This document shows, one piece after another, positions 51,942 through 59,632 of a stretch of DNA of 64,000 nucleotides. Within the stretch, counting starts at the first letter, position 1. Every line of letters starts with the position of its first letter. A program made the position numbers and the translations under genes. Below the pieces are notes generated by a model. That model worked only from the letters and a program-made list of their open reading frames with translations. It was not told the origin of the DNA and made no database searches. Origin of the DNA: Mangrovibacterium diazotrophicum (GTDB taxonomy: Bacteria; Bacteroidota; Bacteroidia; Bacteroidales; Prolixibacteraceae); NCBI RefSeq assembly GCF_003610535.1, contig NZ_RAPN01000002.1:372001-436000 (forward strand). The letters are read 5' to 3'.

Positions 51942-51971
51942 TTATGACGCCGAATTAATGAGTTGGTTACA
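51942..51971 (-). promoter_or_regulatory. ECF promoter of the sigma factor gene
   Basis: On the minus strand, TGTAACC (51965-51971) and CGGCGTCATAA (51942-51952) are separated by 12 nt. This has the form of an ECF -35/-10 promoter (AAC-type -35 and CGTC-type -10). The predicted start point is only a few nt from the sigma ATG at 51934. Confidence 0.75.
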
Positions 51972-52003
51972 GAATATTTAAAAATAAAAAAATGAAATGA
52001 GTT

Positions 52004-52033
52004 TGTAACCGAAAAGGCAGAACGGCGTCATAA
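52004..52033 (+). promoter_or_regulatory. ECF promoter of the DUF6249 gene
   Basis: TGTAACC (52004-52010) and CGGCGTCATAA (52023-52033), separated by 12 nt, identical at all 18 defined positions to the promoter on the other strand, while the spacers differ. It precedes the DUF6249 start by about 40 nt. Two such exact matches in divergent orientation are unlikely by chance. Confidence 0.78.
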
Positions 52034-52074
52034 GGTCGGAATTCGAAATTAATAACAATTAAAAATAAGAAGTC

Positions 52075-52407
52075 ATGTTAGCAGGTATTTTAATCCCATT
52101 AAGCTTTTTCGCATTGGTATTTGGTCTGATGTATATGTATTGGACAACGCGTCACAAAGAACGCTTAACCATGCTTGAAAAAGGTGCCGACCCGAGTTTA
52201 TTCCGTGCAAAAATGCCAAACACCATGTTCTTTACATTGAAACTTGGTTTACTTTTTATCGGTGTAGCACTCGGTGTCCTGTTCGGAAGTATTCTGGAAG
52301 CAAACACGAACCTGGATGAAGGAGCGGCCTATGTCTCTATGATCTTCCTCTTTGGAGGTATCGGATTGGTGGTCGGTTACATTTTCCAGTCGAAGAAAAC
52401 AGAATAA
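52075..52407 (+). CDS. DUF6249 small membrane protein
   Basis: A 110-residue protein with three hydrophobic segments (about 3-23, 52-72 and 83-102) and a conserved RHKERLTMLEKGADPSLF loop, as in the DUF6249 family of Bacteroidota. Its function is unknown. It is divergent from an ECF sigma factor and carries the same promoter as that gene, so it is probably in the sigma's regulon, perhaps as a membrane stress component. Confidence 0.85.
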   Translation: MLAGILIPLSFFALVFGLMYMYWTTRHKERLTMLEKGADPSLFRAKMPNTMFFTLKLGLLFIGVALGVLFGSILEANTNLDEGAAYVSMIFLFGGIGLVVGYIFQSKKTE

Positions 52408-52442
52408 GCAACAACGAAATCCTTTCTTGCGTCAGGAGAAGG

Positions 52443-52476
52443 AAAAAGCAGCATCAGATCGATGCTGCTTTTTTTT
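52443..52476 (+). terminator. Intrinsic terminator
   Basis: GCAGCATC / GATGCTGC stem (8 bp, 5-nt loop) flanked by AAAAA and T8, downstream of the DUF6249 gene. Confidence 0.92.
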
Positions 52477-52569
52477 GTGCGCCCTCCTAAACGACCTATC
52501 AGAAAACGCAACTTTGAGCAGTTCTATTCAGAAAATCAAAAACATTTTTTCGACAGGCTTGTTTTAAAA

Positions 52570-52585
52570 TTTAAGCATACTTAAA
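52570..52585. promoter_or_regulatory. DtxR/MntR-type operator of the feo locus
   Basis: TTTAAG-CATA-CTTAAA is a perfect 6+4+6 palindrome 21 bp upstream of the first regulator ATG at 52606. Its AT-rich symmetric form resembles the operators bound by DtxR-family metal repressors. Binding by either DtxR-like protein of this locus is an inference. Confidence 0.55.
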
Positions 52586-52605
52586 AATAAACTTACTCTA
52601 CTGAT

Positions 52606-53274
52606 ATGAGCTCCATTGCAAGCGAAAATTTCATCAAAGCAATTTATAAATTCGAGCAGGGCGAAGGCTTCGACACCCGCCCGGGTTCCATTGCCAAAGA
52701 ATTGGGCATAACCAACGCCGCCGCAACTGATATGGCACGAAAACTTGCCGACAAGAAGCTGATTGATTACGAAAAATACAAAGCGCTAAAACTGACGACC
52801 AATGGCGAAAAGCTAGCTCTGAATATAGTGCGCAAACATCGTTTGTGGGAAACATTTCTCCATCAGGTATTTGGCATGACGATGCACGAAATACATCGCG
52901 AAGCAGAACTACTGGAACACCTCACGTCTGACTTTTTAGCAGACAAAATCAGCCTGTTCTTGGGACACCCTACGACTGATCCTCATGGAGATCCGATTCC
53001 GGACGTTGAAGGAATGTTACCTATTGCCGACAACGCCTTCATCCTCTCGACTGCTGAAGACGGGAAAGAATATCAAATAAGTCGGTTAGCCGGCTCCGAT
53101 AAAGAGTTTTTCGACTTCTGTCACTCAAATGAGCTAGCTGTTGGCGCCACCATCAAAGTGAACCGGCAATACCCCAAAAACCGGATGACCGAAATTGAAA
53201 TCAACGGGACCAAATTGCTGCTCAATGCAGAACTAACGAACACTATTTATATCAAAGAATTGATCGAAGAGTGA
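52606..53274 (+). CDS. MntR/DtxR-family metal-dependent regulator
   Basis: A 222-residue regulator: winged helix-turn-helix (about 5-65), dimerisation domain (about 70-135) and a C-terminal SH3-like domain (about 150-220). Metal ligands can be compared by eye: the His in VRKHRLWETF (His78) and ELLEH (Glu101, Glu104, His105). The position that is Cys102 in iron-type DtxR is Glu here, as in manganese-type MntR. It should repress or sense Mn/Fe. It is the first gene of the feo locus, 53 bp ahead of a membrane-anchored relative, and is preceded by the palindromic operator. Confidence 0.9.
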   Translation: MSSIASENFIKAIYKFEQGEGFDTRPGSIAKELGITNAAATDMARKLADKKLIDYEKYKALKLTTNGEKLALNIVRKHRLWETFLHQVFGMTMHEIHREAELLEHLTSDFLADKISLFLGHPTTDPHGDPIPDVEGMLPIADNAFILSTAEDGKEYQISRLAGSDKEFFDFCHSNELAVGATIKVNRQYPKNRMTEIEINGTKLLLNAELTNTIYIKELIEE

Positions 53275-53327
53275 TAAATTACATTCGCTACTCGCTAGAC
53301 AAATAAGAAAATAGAGAAGCTTAAAAT

Positions 53328-54377
53328 ATGAAAACACTAATCGTTTTAATTATAAAAGCCAGCTGGATGATTTTGATTGCGCTTGCGCTGATCGGATTAC
53401 TGGCCTGGATTTTTTGGCCTAAAAAAGGTTTAATTGCTTTCATCTCGAAACGCAAGCTGAACGACGAGCGCGTATTACTGGAAGACGCACTAAAGTACCT
53501 TTTCGAATGTGAGTACCGGAAAAGTAGCTGCGAAATGAACAGCCTGGCAGGCGCACTCAATATCTCGGGCGATCGAGTCAGCAAATTGATTCAGCACCTG
53601 CAGGGAATGGGACTGATCAACCTGAATGATAACTTGATTAGCCTGACCGATAGCGGACGATCTTACTCACTTCGGGTTATTCGCGTTCACCGGATCTGGG
53701 AGCGCTACCTGGCTGATGAAACCGGAACCGCTCAACCCGACTGGCACGAGAAAGCCTGCGAAATAGAACATTTTGTAACCGATGCCGACACCGAAAAGAT
53801 AGCGGCTCAGATGGGCAACCCGGTCTTCGACCCGCACGGCGATCCGATACCAACCGCTGAAGGTGAATTGCCCGAGTCAAAAGGAAAATCGCTGAGTACG
53901 TTGCAGGAGGGCGAAATTGGCCGGATCATCCACATTGAAGATGAACCACGCAGCATTTACGAGCAACTGGTTGTGCTGGGCTTGTATCCCGGTATGCAGG
54001 TTTATGTAACCGACGTGACCGCCGATAAAATCACATTTGCAGCCGACGGTGACGAGTGCACACTCACGCCGCTGTTTGCCACGCACATCACGGTTGAACC
54101 GCTATCGAGCAAAACCCGGGTTACACAAAAACAAGACATTCTTTCGGAACTGAAAGTTGGCGAAAAGGCTGAAGTTATTGGAATATCACCAAACTGCCGA
54201 GGGCAGCAACGCCGCCGCCTGATGGACATGGGCATTGTACCGGGAAGCCTAATCACAGCGCAAATGATCAGTGCATCCGGCGACCCGATTGGCTATCGAG
54301 TGATGGGAACAACCGTTGGCATCAGAAGGCAGCAGGCCGATCTCATTTTCATCAACAAAAACATCAACCATGAATAA
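53328..54377 (+). CDS. Membrane-anchored DtxR-like protein fused to two FeoA domains
   Basis: A 349-residue protein. In order: one hydrophobic segment (about 5-30); a DtxR-like winged helix and dimerisation region (about 45-160) with His121, and the triad Cys144, Glu147, His148 as in iron-type DtxR; then two FeoA-type SH3 domains (about 188-258 and 270-342), the second with [13 protein letters not shown] and [10 protein letters not shown] close to free-standing FeoA. FeoA is the small partner of the ferrous-iron transporter FeoB. An iron-sensing DNA-binding-type module tied to the membrane next to FeoA is unusual; whether it still binds DNA is unknown. It overlaps the FeoB GTPase gene by 8 bp. 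Confidence 0.88.
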   Translation: MKTLIVLIIKASWMILIALALIGLLAWIFWPKKGLIAFISKRKLNDERVLLEDALKYLFECEYRKSSCEMNSLAGALNISGDRVSKLIQHLQGMGLINLNDNLISLTDSGRSYSLRVIRVHRIWERYLADETGTAQPDWHEKACEIEHFVTDADTEKIAAQMGNPVFDPHGDPIPTAEGELPESKGKSLSTLQEGEIGRIIHIEDEPRSIYEQLVVLGLYPGMQVYVTDVTADKITFAADGDECTLTPLFATHITVEPLSSKTRVTQKQDILSELKVGEKAEVIGISPNCRGQQRRRLMDMGIVPGSLITAQMISASGDPIGYRVMGTTVGIRRQQADLIFINKNINHE

Positions 54378-55176
54378 TCCAACAAATTGCAATAGCTGTC
54401 CGGCTCACAACCGGGAAAACCTGGTGAAATTGGGGGTCGACATGACCGAGACCGATTATGTGATCGCCCTGGCCGGCAACCCGAATGTTGGCAAAAGTAC
54501 GGTTTTCAACAACCTGACCGGCTTGAGGCAACACACAGGGAACTGGCCTGGCAAAACCGTCAGCCGCGCCGAAGGAGCTTTCAGTTTCAACGATAAACGC
54601 TACAAAATAGTGGATTTGCCCGGCACCTACTCGCTGCTTTCAACCAGCACCGACGAAGAAGTTGCCCGTAATTTTATCCTGTTCGGACAACCCGATGTGA
54701 CCCTGATTGTAGTCGATGCCACCCGCCTGGAACGGAATTTAAACCTGGTGCTGCAAATACTGGAAATTACCGACCGCGCTGTACTTTGCCTTAACCTAAT
54801 GGATGAAGCCAAACGCAACAACGTGGAGATCGATGAACGTGCGTTGTCGCGGGAACTGGGTATTCCAGTCATTCCGGCATCTGCCCGCCGACGGGTTGGC
54901 ATGAATGAGGTACTGGCAGCGCTAGAGGATGTCGCTACCGGCAAATACGTTTGCAAACCGCATAAAATCAAAAGCCACTCGCCCAAACTCAACCATGCCA
55001 TCGAAACAGTATCGGCAAAACTAAACGAACAGTTCCCGAACCTCCCCAACCTGAAATGGGTGGCGCTGCGACTGCTTGAAGGCGACAATAGCATTATGGA
55101 GGCCGTTCGGAACGGCGAATTGGGCAACTTAAATCCAAACATTTCAACCACAGCAGAAGTCTTAAGTTATGAATAA
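54370..55176 (+). CDS. feoB: FeoB GTPase domain protein (N-terminal half of split FeoB)
   Basis: A 268-residue protein from the ATG at 54370. A short Cys-rich start (CNSCPAH, residues 7-13) precedes a complete G domain: G1 GNPNVGKS (36-43), G3 DLPG (82-85), G4 NLMD (142-145), G5 SAR (171-173), then a helical guanine-dissociation-inhibitor-like region. The membrane part of FeoB is encoded separately by the next gene. Both borders of this gene are 8-bp ATGAATAA overlaps, showing translational coupling on both sides. It powers or gates ferrous iron import. Confidence 0.93.
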   Translation: MNNPTNCNSCPAHNRENLVKLGVDMTETDYVIALAGNPNVGKSTVFNNLTGLRQHTGNWPGKTVSRAEGAFSFNDKRYKIVDLPGTYSLLSTSTDEEVARNFILFGQPDVTLIVVDATRLERNLNLVLQILEITDRAVLCLNLMDEAKRNNVEIDERALSRELGIPVIPASARRRVGMNEVLAALEDVATGKYVCKPHKIKSHSPKLNHAIETVSAKLNEQFPNLPNLKWVALRLLEGDNSIMEAVRNGELGNLNPNISTTAEVLSYE

Positions 55177-56599
55177 GCAAACAGCAAACGATCGCGAAGA
55201 AATACTTTCGGTAGTCAACAAGGCCCGGTGGGATTTGGGTGTCAATTTTCACGATACGGTTATCGAATCCATTTATGCCGACGCCTCAAAAATCGCCCGA
55301 AAAACGGTGCACCAAAAAGGCGACAAAGAAGCCTACAGCCTCGATATAAAAATTGACAAAATTGTGACCAGCCGCTGGCTTGGATTCCCGCTCATGTTCC
55401 TGATTTTAGCACTGGTATTCTGGATCACAGTGGCCGGAGCAAACTATCCATCGGGACTTTTGGCCTCGCTGCTGATTGATTACATGCACCCCATTCTGAA
55501 AAGCGGTGCAGCAGCAATTCATCTGCCCTGGTGGCTTGATGGCGTATTGATCGACGGCGCTTACCTGGCAATGGCTTGGGTGATCGCTGTGATGTTGCCA
55601 CCAATGGCTATCTTCTTTCCGCTATTTACACTGATGGAAGATCTGGGCTATTTGCCGCGCGTCGCATTCAACATGGACAACCTATTCCGCCGTGCCGGAG
55701 CACATGGCAAACAGGCGCTAACCATGAGCATGGGCTTTGGATGTAACGCCGCGGGCGTTGTTGCAGCCCGGGTGATCGACTCTCCACGCGAACGATTGGT
55801 CGCGATCATCACCAACAACTTTTCGCTCTGCAACGGCCGCTGGCCCACGCAGATTCTAATTGCTTCAATTTTCATAGGAGGACTGGTTCCAGCAAGCTTC
55901 GCGGGGATTGTTTCTGCCGGTGCAGTTGTTGGAGTCGCCGTATTGGGAATCTTCTTCAGTCTGGTTGTGTCGTGGGGATTGAGTAAATCGGTGTTAAAAG
56001 GCGAAGCTTCCGCCTTCAGTCTGGAGCTTCCCCCCTATCGTCCGCCACGCATCTGGCAAACGCTATATACGTCGCTCATCGATCGCACTATTTTTGTACT
56101 GTGGCGTGCCATTGTTTTTGCCGTTCCGGCAGGTATTGTCATTTGGGTTGTCGCCAATGTAAAAATTGACGGAATCAGCCTGGCCGAACACTTCATTGAT
56201 TGGTCCAATCCGTTTGCATTTGTATTCGGGTTGAACGGCGTTATTTTGCTGGCATATATCATTGCCATCCCAGCGAACGAGATTGTTATTCCAACCGTAC
56301 TGATGCTGACCGTTCTGAGCAGTAAACTTGCCGGTATGGGGTCCGGAACCGGTGTCATGTTCGAACTCGATTCTACTGCCGACACCGCTGCTGTGCTAAA
56401 GGCCGGCGGCTGGACGCTGCTAACCGGAATCAACCTGATGCTTTTCAGCTTGCTGCACAACCCCTGTTCAACAACAATTGTGACCATTTACAAAGAAACC
56501 AAGAGCCTAAAGTGGACACTGGTATCAACCTTCTTACCAATCGCACTGGGATTGATCGTTTGCTTCTTTACCACTCAAATTTGGTTCCTGCTACAGTAG
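55169..56599 (+). CDS. feoB: FeoB membrane permease domain protein (C-terminal half of split FeoB)
   Basis: A 476-residue protein with about eight membrane segments holding the two Gate (nucleoside-recognition) motifs of Feo[27 protein letters not shown] and the GFGCNAAGV Cys motif in the first, and NEIVIPTV in the second; the C-terminal NPCSTT contains another conserved Cys. The N-terminal 60 residues match the linker that in one-piece FeoB joins GTPase and membrane parts. Together with the preceding gene the full FeoB (about 744 residues) is present, so this is a clean split, not a deletion. A frameshift linking them is not excluded. Confidence 0.93.
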   Translation: MNKQTANDREEILSVVNKARWDLGVNFHDTVIESIYADASKIARKTVHQKGDKEAYSLDIKIDKIVTSRWLGFPLMFLILALVFWITVAGANYPSGLLASLLIDYMHPILKSGAAAIHLPWWLDGVLIDGAYLAMAWVIAVMLPPMAIFFPLFTLMEDLGYLPRVAFNMDNLFRRAGAHGKQALTMSMGFGCNAAGVVAARVIDSPRERLVAIITNNFSLCNGRWPTQILIASIFIGGLVPASFAGIVSAGAVVGVAVLGIFFSLVVSWGLSKSVLKGEASAFSLELPPYRPPRIWQTLYTSLIDRTIFVLWRAIVFAVPAGIVIWVVANVKIDGISLAEHFIDWSNPFAFVFGLNGVILLAYIIAIPANEIVIPTVLMLTVLSSKLAGMGSGTGVMFELDSTADTAAVLKAGGWTLLTGINLMLFSLLHNPCSTTIVTIYKETKSLKWTLVSTFLPIALGLIVCFFTTQIWFLLQ

Positions 56600-56627
56600 C
56601 TTTTCGGAAAACACGATAAAATGAAAG

Positions 56628-56656
56628 ATGTCGCCCCAACCGGAGCGGCATTTTTT
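56628..56656 (+). terminator. Intrinsic terminator of the feo locus
   Basis: ATGTCGCCCC / GGAGCGGCAT stem (one mismatch, one wobble) with a 4-nt loop and T6, 28 bp beyond the permease gene. Confidence 0.85.
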
Positions 56657-56955
56657 ATTTACTTTTCAATTCATCACACCAAAGAAAAGCTGATCCAAAC
56701 TAATTTCATTCGAGTTGACAGAAACTCCGTCAATTAACAAAAAAGACATCGAAATCTTTTTCTAATTAAAGTAAAACTCTCATTGTCAGCGATGATAATC
56801 CCCCAAACCTTAGACTTACAATCTTCCTGTTATTTATGATCACCTAAATACATGATTAAGAAATTATTAACTCCGAATTCTCTTTAAAATAAATACATCT
56901 ATTGCCTGTTTATCTATTTACATATTCAAATAATCATTTAACAATTATCTCAATA
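56657..56955. other. Non-coding spacer before the VCBS gene
   Basis: AT-rich region with no recognisable gene. It contains an inverted repeat TTGAC (56715-56719) / GTCAA (56729-56733) with a 9-nt spacer, too wide for a standard FNR box. It probably holds the promoter of the VCBS-repeat lipoprotein, but no exact TAnnTTTG was seen. Confidence 0.4.
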
Positions 56956-58146
56956 ATGAAAAACAGTATTATTCTTTTTAGCTTTTTAATACCCGTATTT
57001 TTCGCTTCTTGTTCCAAAGATGATCCGGGCGGTGGCAGTAGCTCGACTGTCGACCTCGGGATAACAGCCAGCGCAGACGCCGATGCGGGAAGTTCAAACG
57101 CGTATTCGAACCAAGTCGATATTCAGGTATATTATTGGAATATGCCGGGTGATGCGTCTGTCTACGGTAACTTACGAGATGCGATCGCCTATCTGGATGC
57201 CAATCACGACGGACTGACCGACGTATTTATGGCAACCGGCGAGTATTTACTAGAAGGCAACGTGGATTGTATTCTCGCGCTGAATGACGGGAATGGCGAT
57301 TTTTACAATTCGCGTACTGAGTTCAACGATGATATGCCACCGGCAACACATGCGCGGAAAACGATCTGCGCCGATTTTAACAACGATGGATTGACAGACC
57401 TCTTCATTTTCGATCATGGCTACGACGCCTCTCCGTACCCGGGCAACAACTGCAAGCTAATCATCCAGGATTCTGAAGGCTCATTCAGCTGGACAAAAAT
57501 GAGCGAAACTGGATTCTTCCATGGTGGTGCAGCTGCGGATATCGATAACGACGGCGACCTGGATATCTTCGTTGGCGGACATGACCCGTTTTTCTACATC
57601 AACGATGGTAATGCCAATTTCACAGCAGCAACCGATCGATTTGACGACAGTATTGACAAAGTGTTTTCGGCAGAATTGATTGATGTTGACAAAGACGGCT
57701 ACGTGGATTTATTAGTGGGTGCGCATGAGCAAGATGGCGATGAAACCTCAATCTATTGGGGAAGCAGCACGGGTAGTTATACGAAAAGTAATCGCACGGT
57801 TATACCTGAATACACAGGCTACGGAACTGTACTGGATTTTGATGCAGCAGACTTCGACGATGACGGCGACCGCGACCTGGCAGTTAACCGCACGGGCGGC
57901 GGTAACAGCAACTTTTATACCGGAAGCATCATTCAATTGCTGAAGAATAATGGAAGCAGAACCTTTACTGATGCCACCAGCCAAATCGATAATCCGGGAG
58001 GGTCAGACATCAACTGGTTCCCTTGGGTGCGCGTGCAGGATATCGACAATGACGGCGACATCGACATCTTCCCCGATGATTTGGGCGACAATTTCAAACT
58101 GGTAAACGACGGTTCAGGAAACTTTACAAGACAGGTAAAATATTAG
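56956..58146 (+). CDS. VCBS/FG-GAP repeat lipoprotein
   Basis: A 396-residue lipoprotein from the ATG at 56956 (signal peptide with lipobox Cys19 in FFASC). Six calcium-binding-type repeats follow, each with a DxDxDG core: DANHDGLTDVF, DFNNDGLTDLF, DIDNDGDLDIF, DVDKDGYVDLL, DFDDDGDRDLA and DIDNDGDIDIF, typical of a FG-GAP beta-propeller. Such proteins are surface-exposed and often bind ligands or carbohydrates. There is no T9SS sorting domain; the lipid anchor holds it to the membrane. Confidence 0.9.
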   Translation: MKNSIILFSFLIPVFFASCSKDDPGGGSSSTVDLGITASADADAGSSNAYSNQVDIQVYYWNMPGDASVYGNLRDAIAYLDANHDGLTDVFMATGEYLLEGNVDCILALNDGNGDFYNSRTEFNDDMPPATHARKTICADFNNDGLTDLFIFDHGYDASPYPGNNCKLIIQDSEGSFSWTKMSETGFFHGGAAADIDNDGDLDIFVGGHDPFFYINDGNANFTAATDRFDDSIDKVFSAELIDVDKDGYVDLLVGAHEQDGDETSIYWGSSTGSYTKSNRTVIPEYTGYGTVLDFDAADFDDDGDRDLAVNRTGGGNSNFYTGSIIQLLKNNGSRTFTDATSQIDNPGGSDINWFPWVRVQDIDNDGDIDIFPDDLGDNFKLVNDGSGNFTRQVKY

Positions 58147-58166
58147 TCGATAAGAGACAACAGACG

Positions 58167-58203
58167 AAGATGGAATTTCAAGCATGATTTTCCATCTTTT
58201 TTT
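58167..58203 (+). terminator. Intrinsic terminator of the VCBS gene
   Basis: AAGATGGAA / TTCCATCTT stem (9 bp) with a 14-nt loop and a T run of eight, 20 bp after the stop codon. Confidence 0.8.
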
Positions 58204-58226
58204 TATTACCGTAATTTTTATTAAAC

Positions 58227-58260
58227 AAAAAAGAGGAACACTCTGATGAATGTTCCTCTT
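58227..58260 (-). terminator. Terminator of the tRNA-Asp operon
   Basis: AAGAGGAACA / TGTTCCTCTT stem (10 bp, 10-nt loop), followed on the minus strand by TTTTTTG. It lies 5 bp after the 3' end of the second tRNA in the transcript. Confidence 0.85.
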
Positions 58261-58264
58261 TAAG

Positions 58265-58338
58265 CGGTGCGGACGGGATTCGAACCCGCGACCCCCGGCG
58301 TGACAGGCCGATATTCTAACCAGCTGAACTACCGCACC
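58265..58338 (-). tRNA. tRNA-Asp (GTC), distal copy
   Basis: Cloverleaf on the minus strand: acceptor GGTGCGG / CCGCACC with G as discriminator, anticodon loop CTGTCAC giving anticodon GTC, and T arm GCGGG-TTCGAAT-CCCGT. CCA is not encoded. Identical in sequence to the copy at 58365-58438. Confidence 0.97.
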
Positions 58339-58364
58339 AGTAGTGCTTTTTTCTAATCGATTTG

Positions 58365-58438
58365 CGGTGCGGACGGGATTCGAACCCGCGACCCCCGGCG
58401 TGACAGGCCGATATTCTAACCAGCTGAACTACCGCACC
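58365..58438 (-). tRNA. tRNA-Asp (GTC), proximal copy
   Basis: Same 74-nt sequence as the other copy, exactly 100 bp away, with a 26-bp AT-rich spacer between them. It is transcribed first from the promoter at 58519-58548. Confidence 0.97.
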
Positions 58439-58518
58439 AATTGTGTTTTTTCAATCGATTTTTGAAAGCACCATTTTAAAGAACTTGCCTCGTGAAATCC
58501 GTTTCTCAAAAGGCTCTG

Positions 58519-58548
58519 CAAATATAGAGCTTCTTTTTTTGTCTGCAA
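58519..58548 (-). promoter_or_regulatory. tRNA-Asp operon promoter
   Basis: On the minus strand: -33 TTG (58546-58548), 19-nt spacer, -7 TATATTTG (58519-58526), an exact match to the Bacteroidota housekeeping promoter. The predicted leader before the first tRNA is about 74 nt. Confidence 0.8.
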
Positions 58549-58639
58549 TACCCTTTGAAAAAAAAATTGCCTAAAAATAACCGACCAATTCTTGAAACGA
58601 AAATAACAGTCTTATTTTCAGAGCCAAGCTAAAAACACT

Positions 58640-59548
58640 TTATTGAATAAAATTTTCAGCGATCAGCTCTTTTTCTCCGCTCCACCTGTAAGCCGTGAGT
58701 TTTCCCTTGCGGCTAACGCAGGAATCGAGGCAACAAATATTCGATTTAACGATATTTTCGGCTTCCTTCATACAATAGTGTCCAAAGAAAACGATTGGAT
58801 CTGACTCCGAATATGGCGCCCGATAAGAGGTAATTTCGTCCGGAATTCGATAAGACGGCAATTCGAAGCGACTCTCGAACGACAATTCGCGGAATGTTTT
58901 CCCTTGCGGGTTTTCCCACCAACGGGAACGGAACGAACGGTGAGCACATCCTTCTTTGTCGAAAATGAGTAAATCCTTGGGCAATTGAAAATCGATCCCT
59001 TTACAGGTTTCCCAAAATGCCTTGGAAAGCGGACTGCCGTTTTTGGCAATCGCTTTTAACTGTTTTTTCTTCAACTTGGGCTCCGTCAAAGTTTCTTTCA
59101 GCAATTGTATGTTTTCGTCCTGCCAACAGGCGTGAACCACACGTATTCCGTCCAGTTCCAAAAACAGAGGCAAGGTGCGCATCCAGTCAATATGATCGCG
59201 CCACAGTTCGCGCTCACCTTTAAATTCGGCTAAAGTAGGGTTCAAATCCAGCCTCAGGCGTGACCACTTTTTGCTGATATGCTGCCCTTGCTTGTCGAGC
59301 AAAGTATAGAAAAGCGCATTGACTTCGTGATTCCCTAAAATAGCAAACGCGGCATCATTCTCCACCATTTTGCGGACAATGCTTATTGTGCGTTTGATTG
59401 ATGGCCCCCGATTAATAAAATCGCCGACAAAAATCACCTTCCTCGATGGGTGGCTGAAATATCCTTTATTTGCCACATAGCCCATTTGGTTGAGCAATTC
59501 TTCCAGCATATCGGCTTGGCCGTGTATATCTCCGATAATATCGTACAT
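58640..59548 (-). CDS. Metallophosphoesterase, Ser/Thr phosphatase-like
   Basis: A 302-residue protein from the ATG at 59548, where the family begins (MYDIIGDIHGQADMLEELL); the longer frame runs into a terminator hairpin. Metal-site motifs of the calcineurin-like superfamily are GDIHG (6-10), GDFINRGP (near 42-49), GNHE (near 72-75), and two later His. It hydrolyses phosphate esters; similar small PPP-type enzymes include PrpA and ApaH-like proteins; substrate unknown. It lies immediately downstream of the ara terminator. Confidence 0.9.
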   Translation of the reverse strand: MYDIIGDIHGQADMLEELLNQMGYVANKGYFSHPSRKVIFVGDFINRGPSIKRTISIVRKMVENDAAFAILGNHEVNALFYTLLDKQGQHISKKWSRLRLDLNPTLAEFKGERELWRDHIDWMRTLPLFLELDGIRVVHACWQDENIQLLKETLTEPKLKKKQLKAIAKNGSPLSKAFWETCKGIDFQLPKDLLIFDKEGCAHRSFRSRWWENPQGKTFRELSFESRFELPSYRIPDEITSYRAPYSESDPIVFFGHYCMKEAENIVKSNICCLDSCVSRKGKLTAYRWSGEKELIAENFIQ

Positions 59549-59552
59549 AACG

Positions 59553-59576
59553 AAAAAAGCCCGGTTTTTGCCGGGC
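59553..59576 (-). terminator. Terminator of the ara operon
   Basis: GCCCGG / CCGGGC stem (6 bp, 6-nt loop) followed by T6 on the minus strand. Its T run ends 4 bp before the ATG of the phosphoesterase gene. Confidence 0.85.
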
Positions 59577-59632
59577 AATTTATTACTTTTTTTAGGAAAT
59601 GCAATCTTTAACTGAATTGTAATAATTCAATT

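Noticed and set aside
55160-55180. Sequencing frameshift as cause of the FeoB split
   Set aside because: The second gene has its own ATG in a defined 8-bp overlap identical to the one at the gene's other border, and no residues appear missing; kept as a residual possibility in the feature text.
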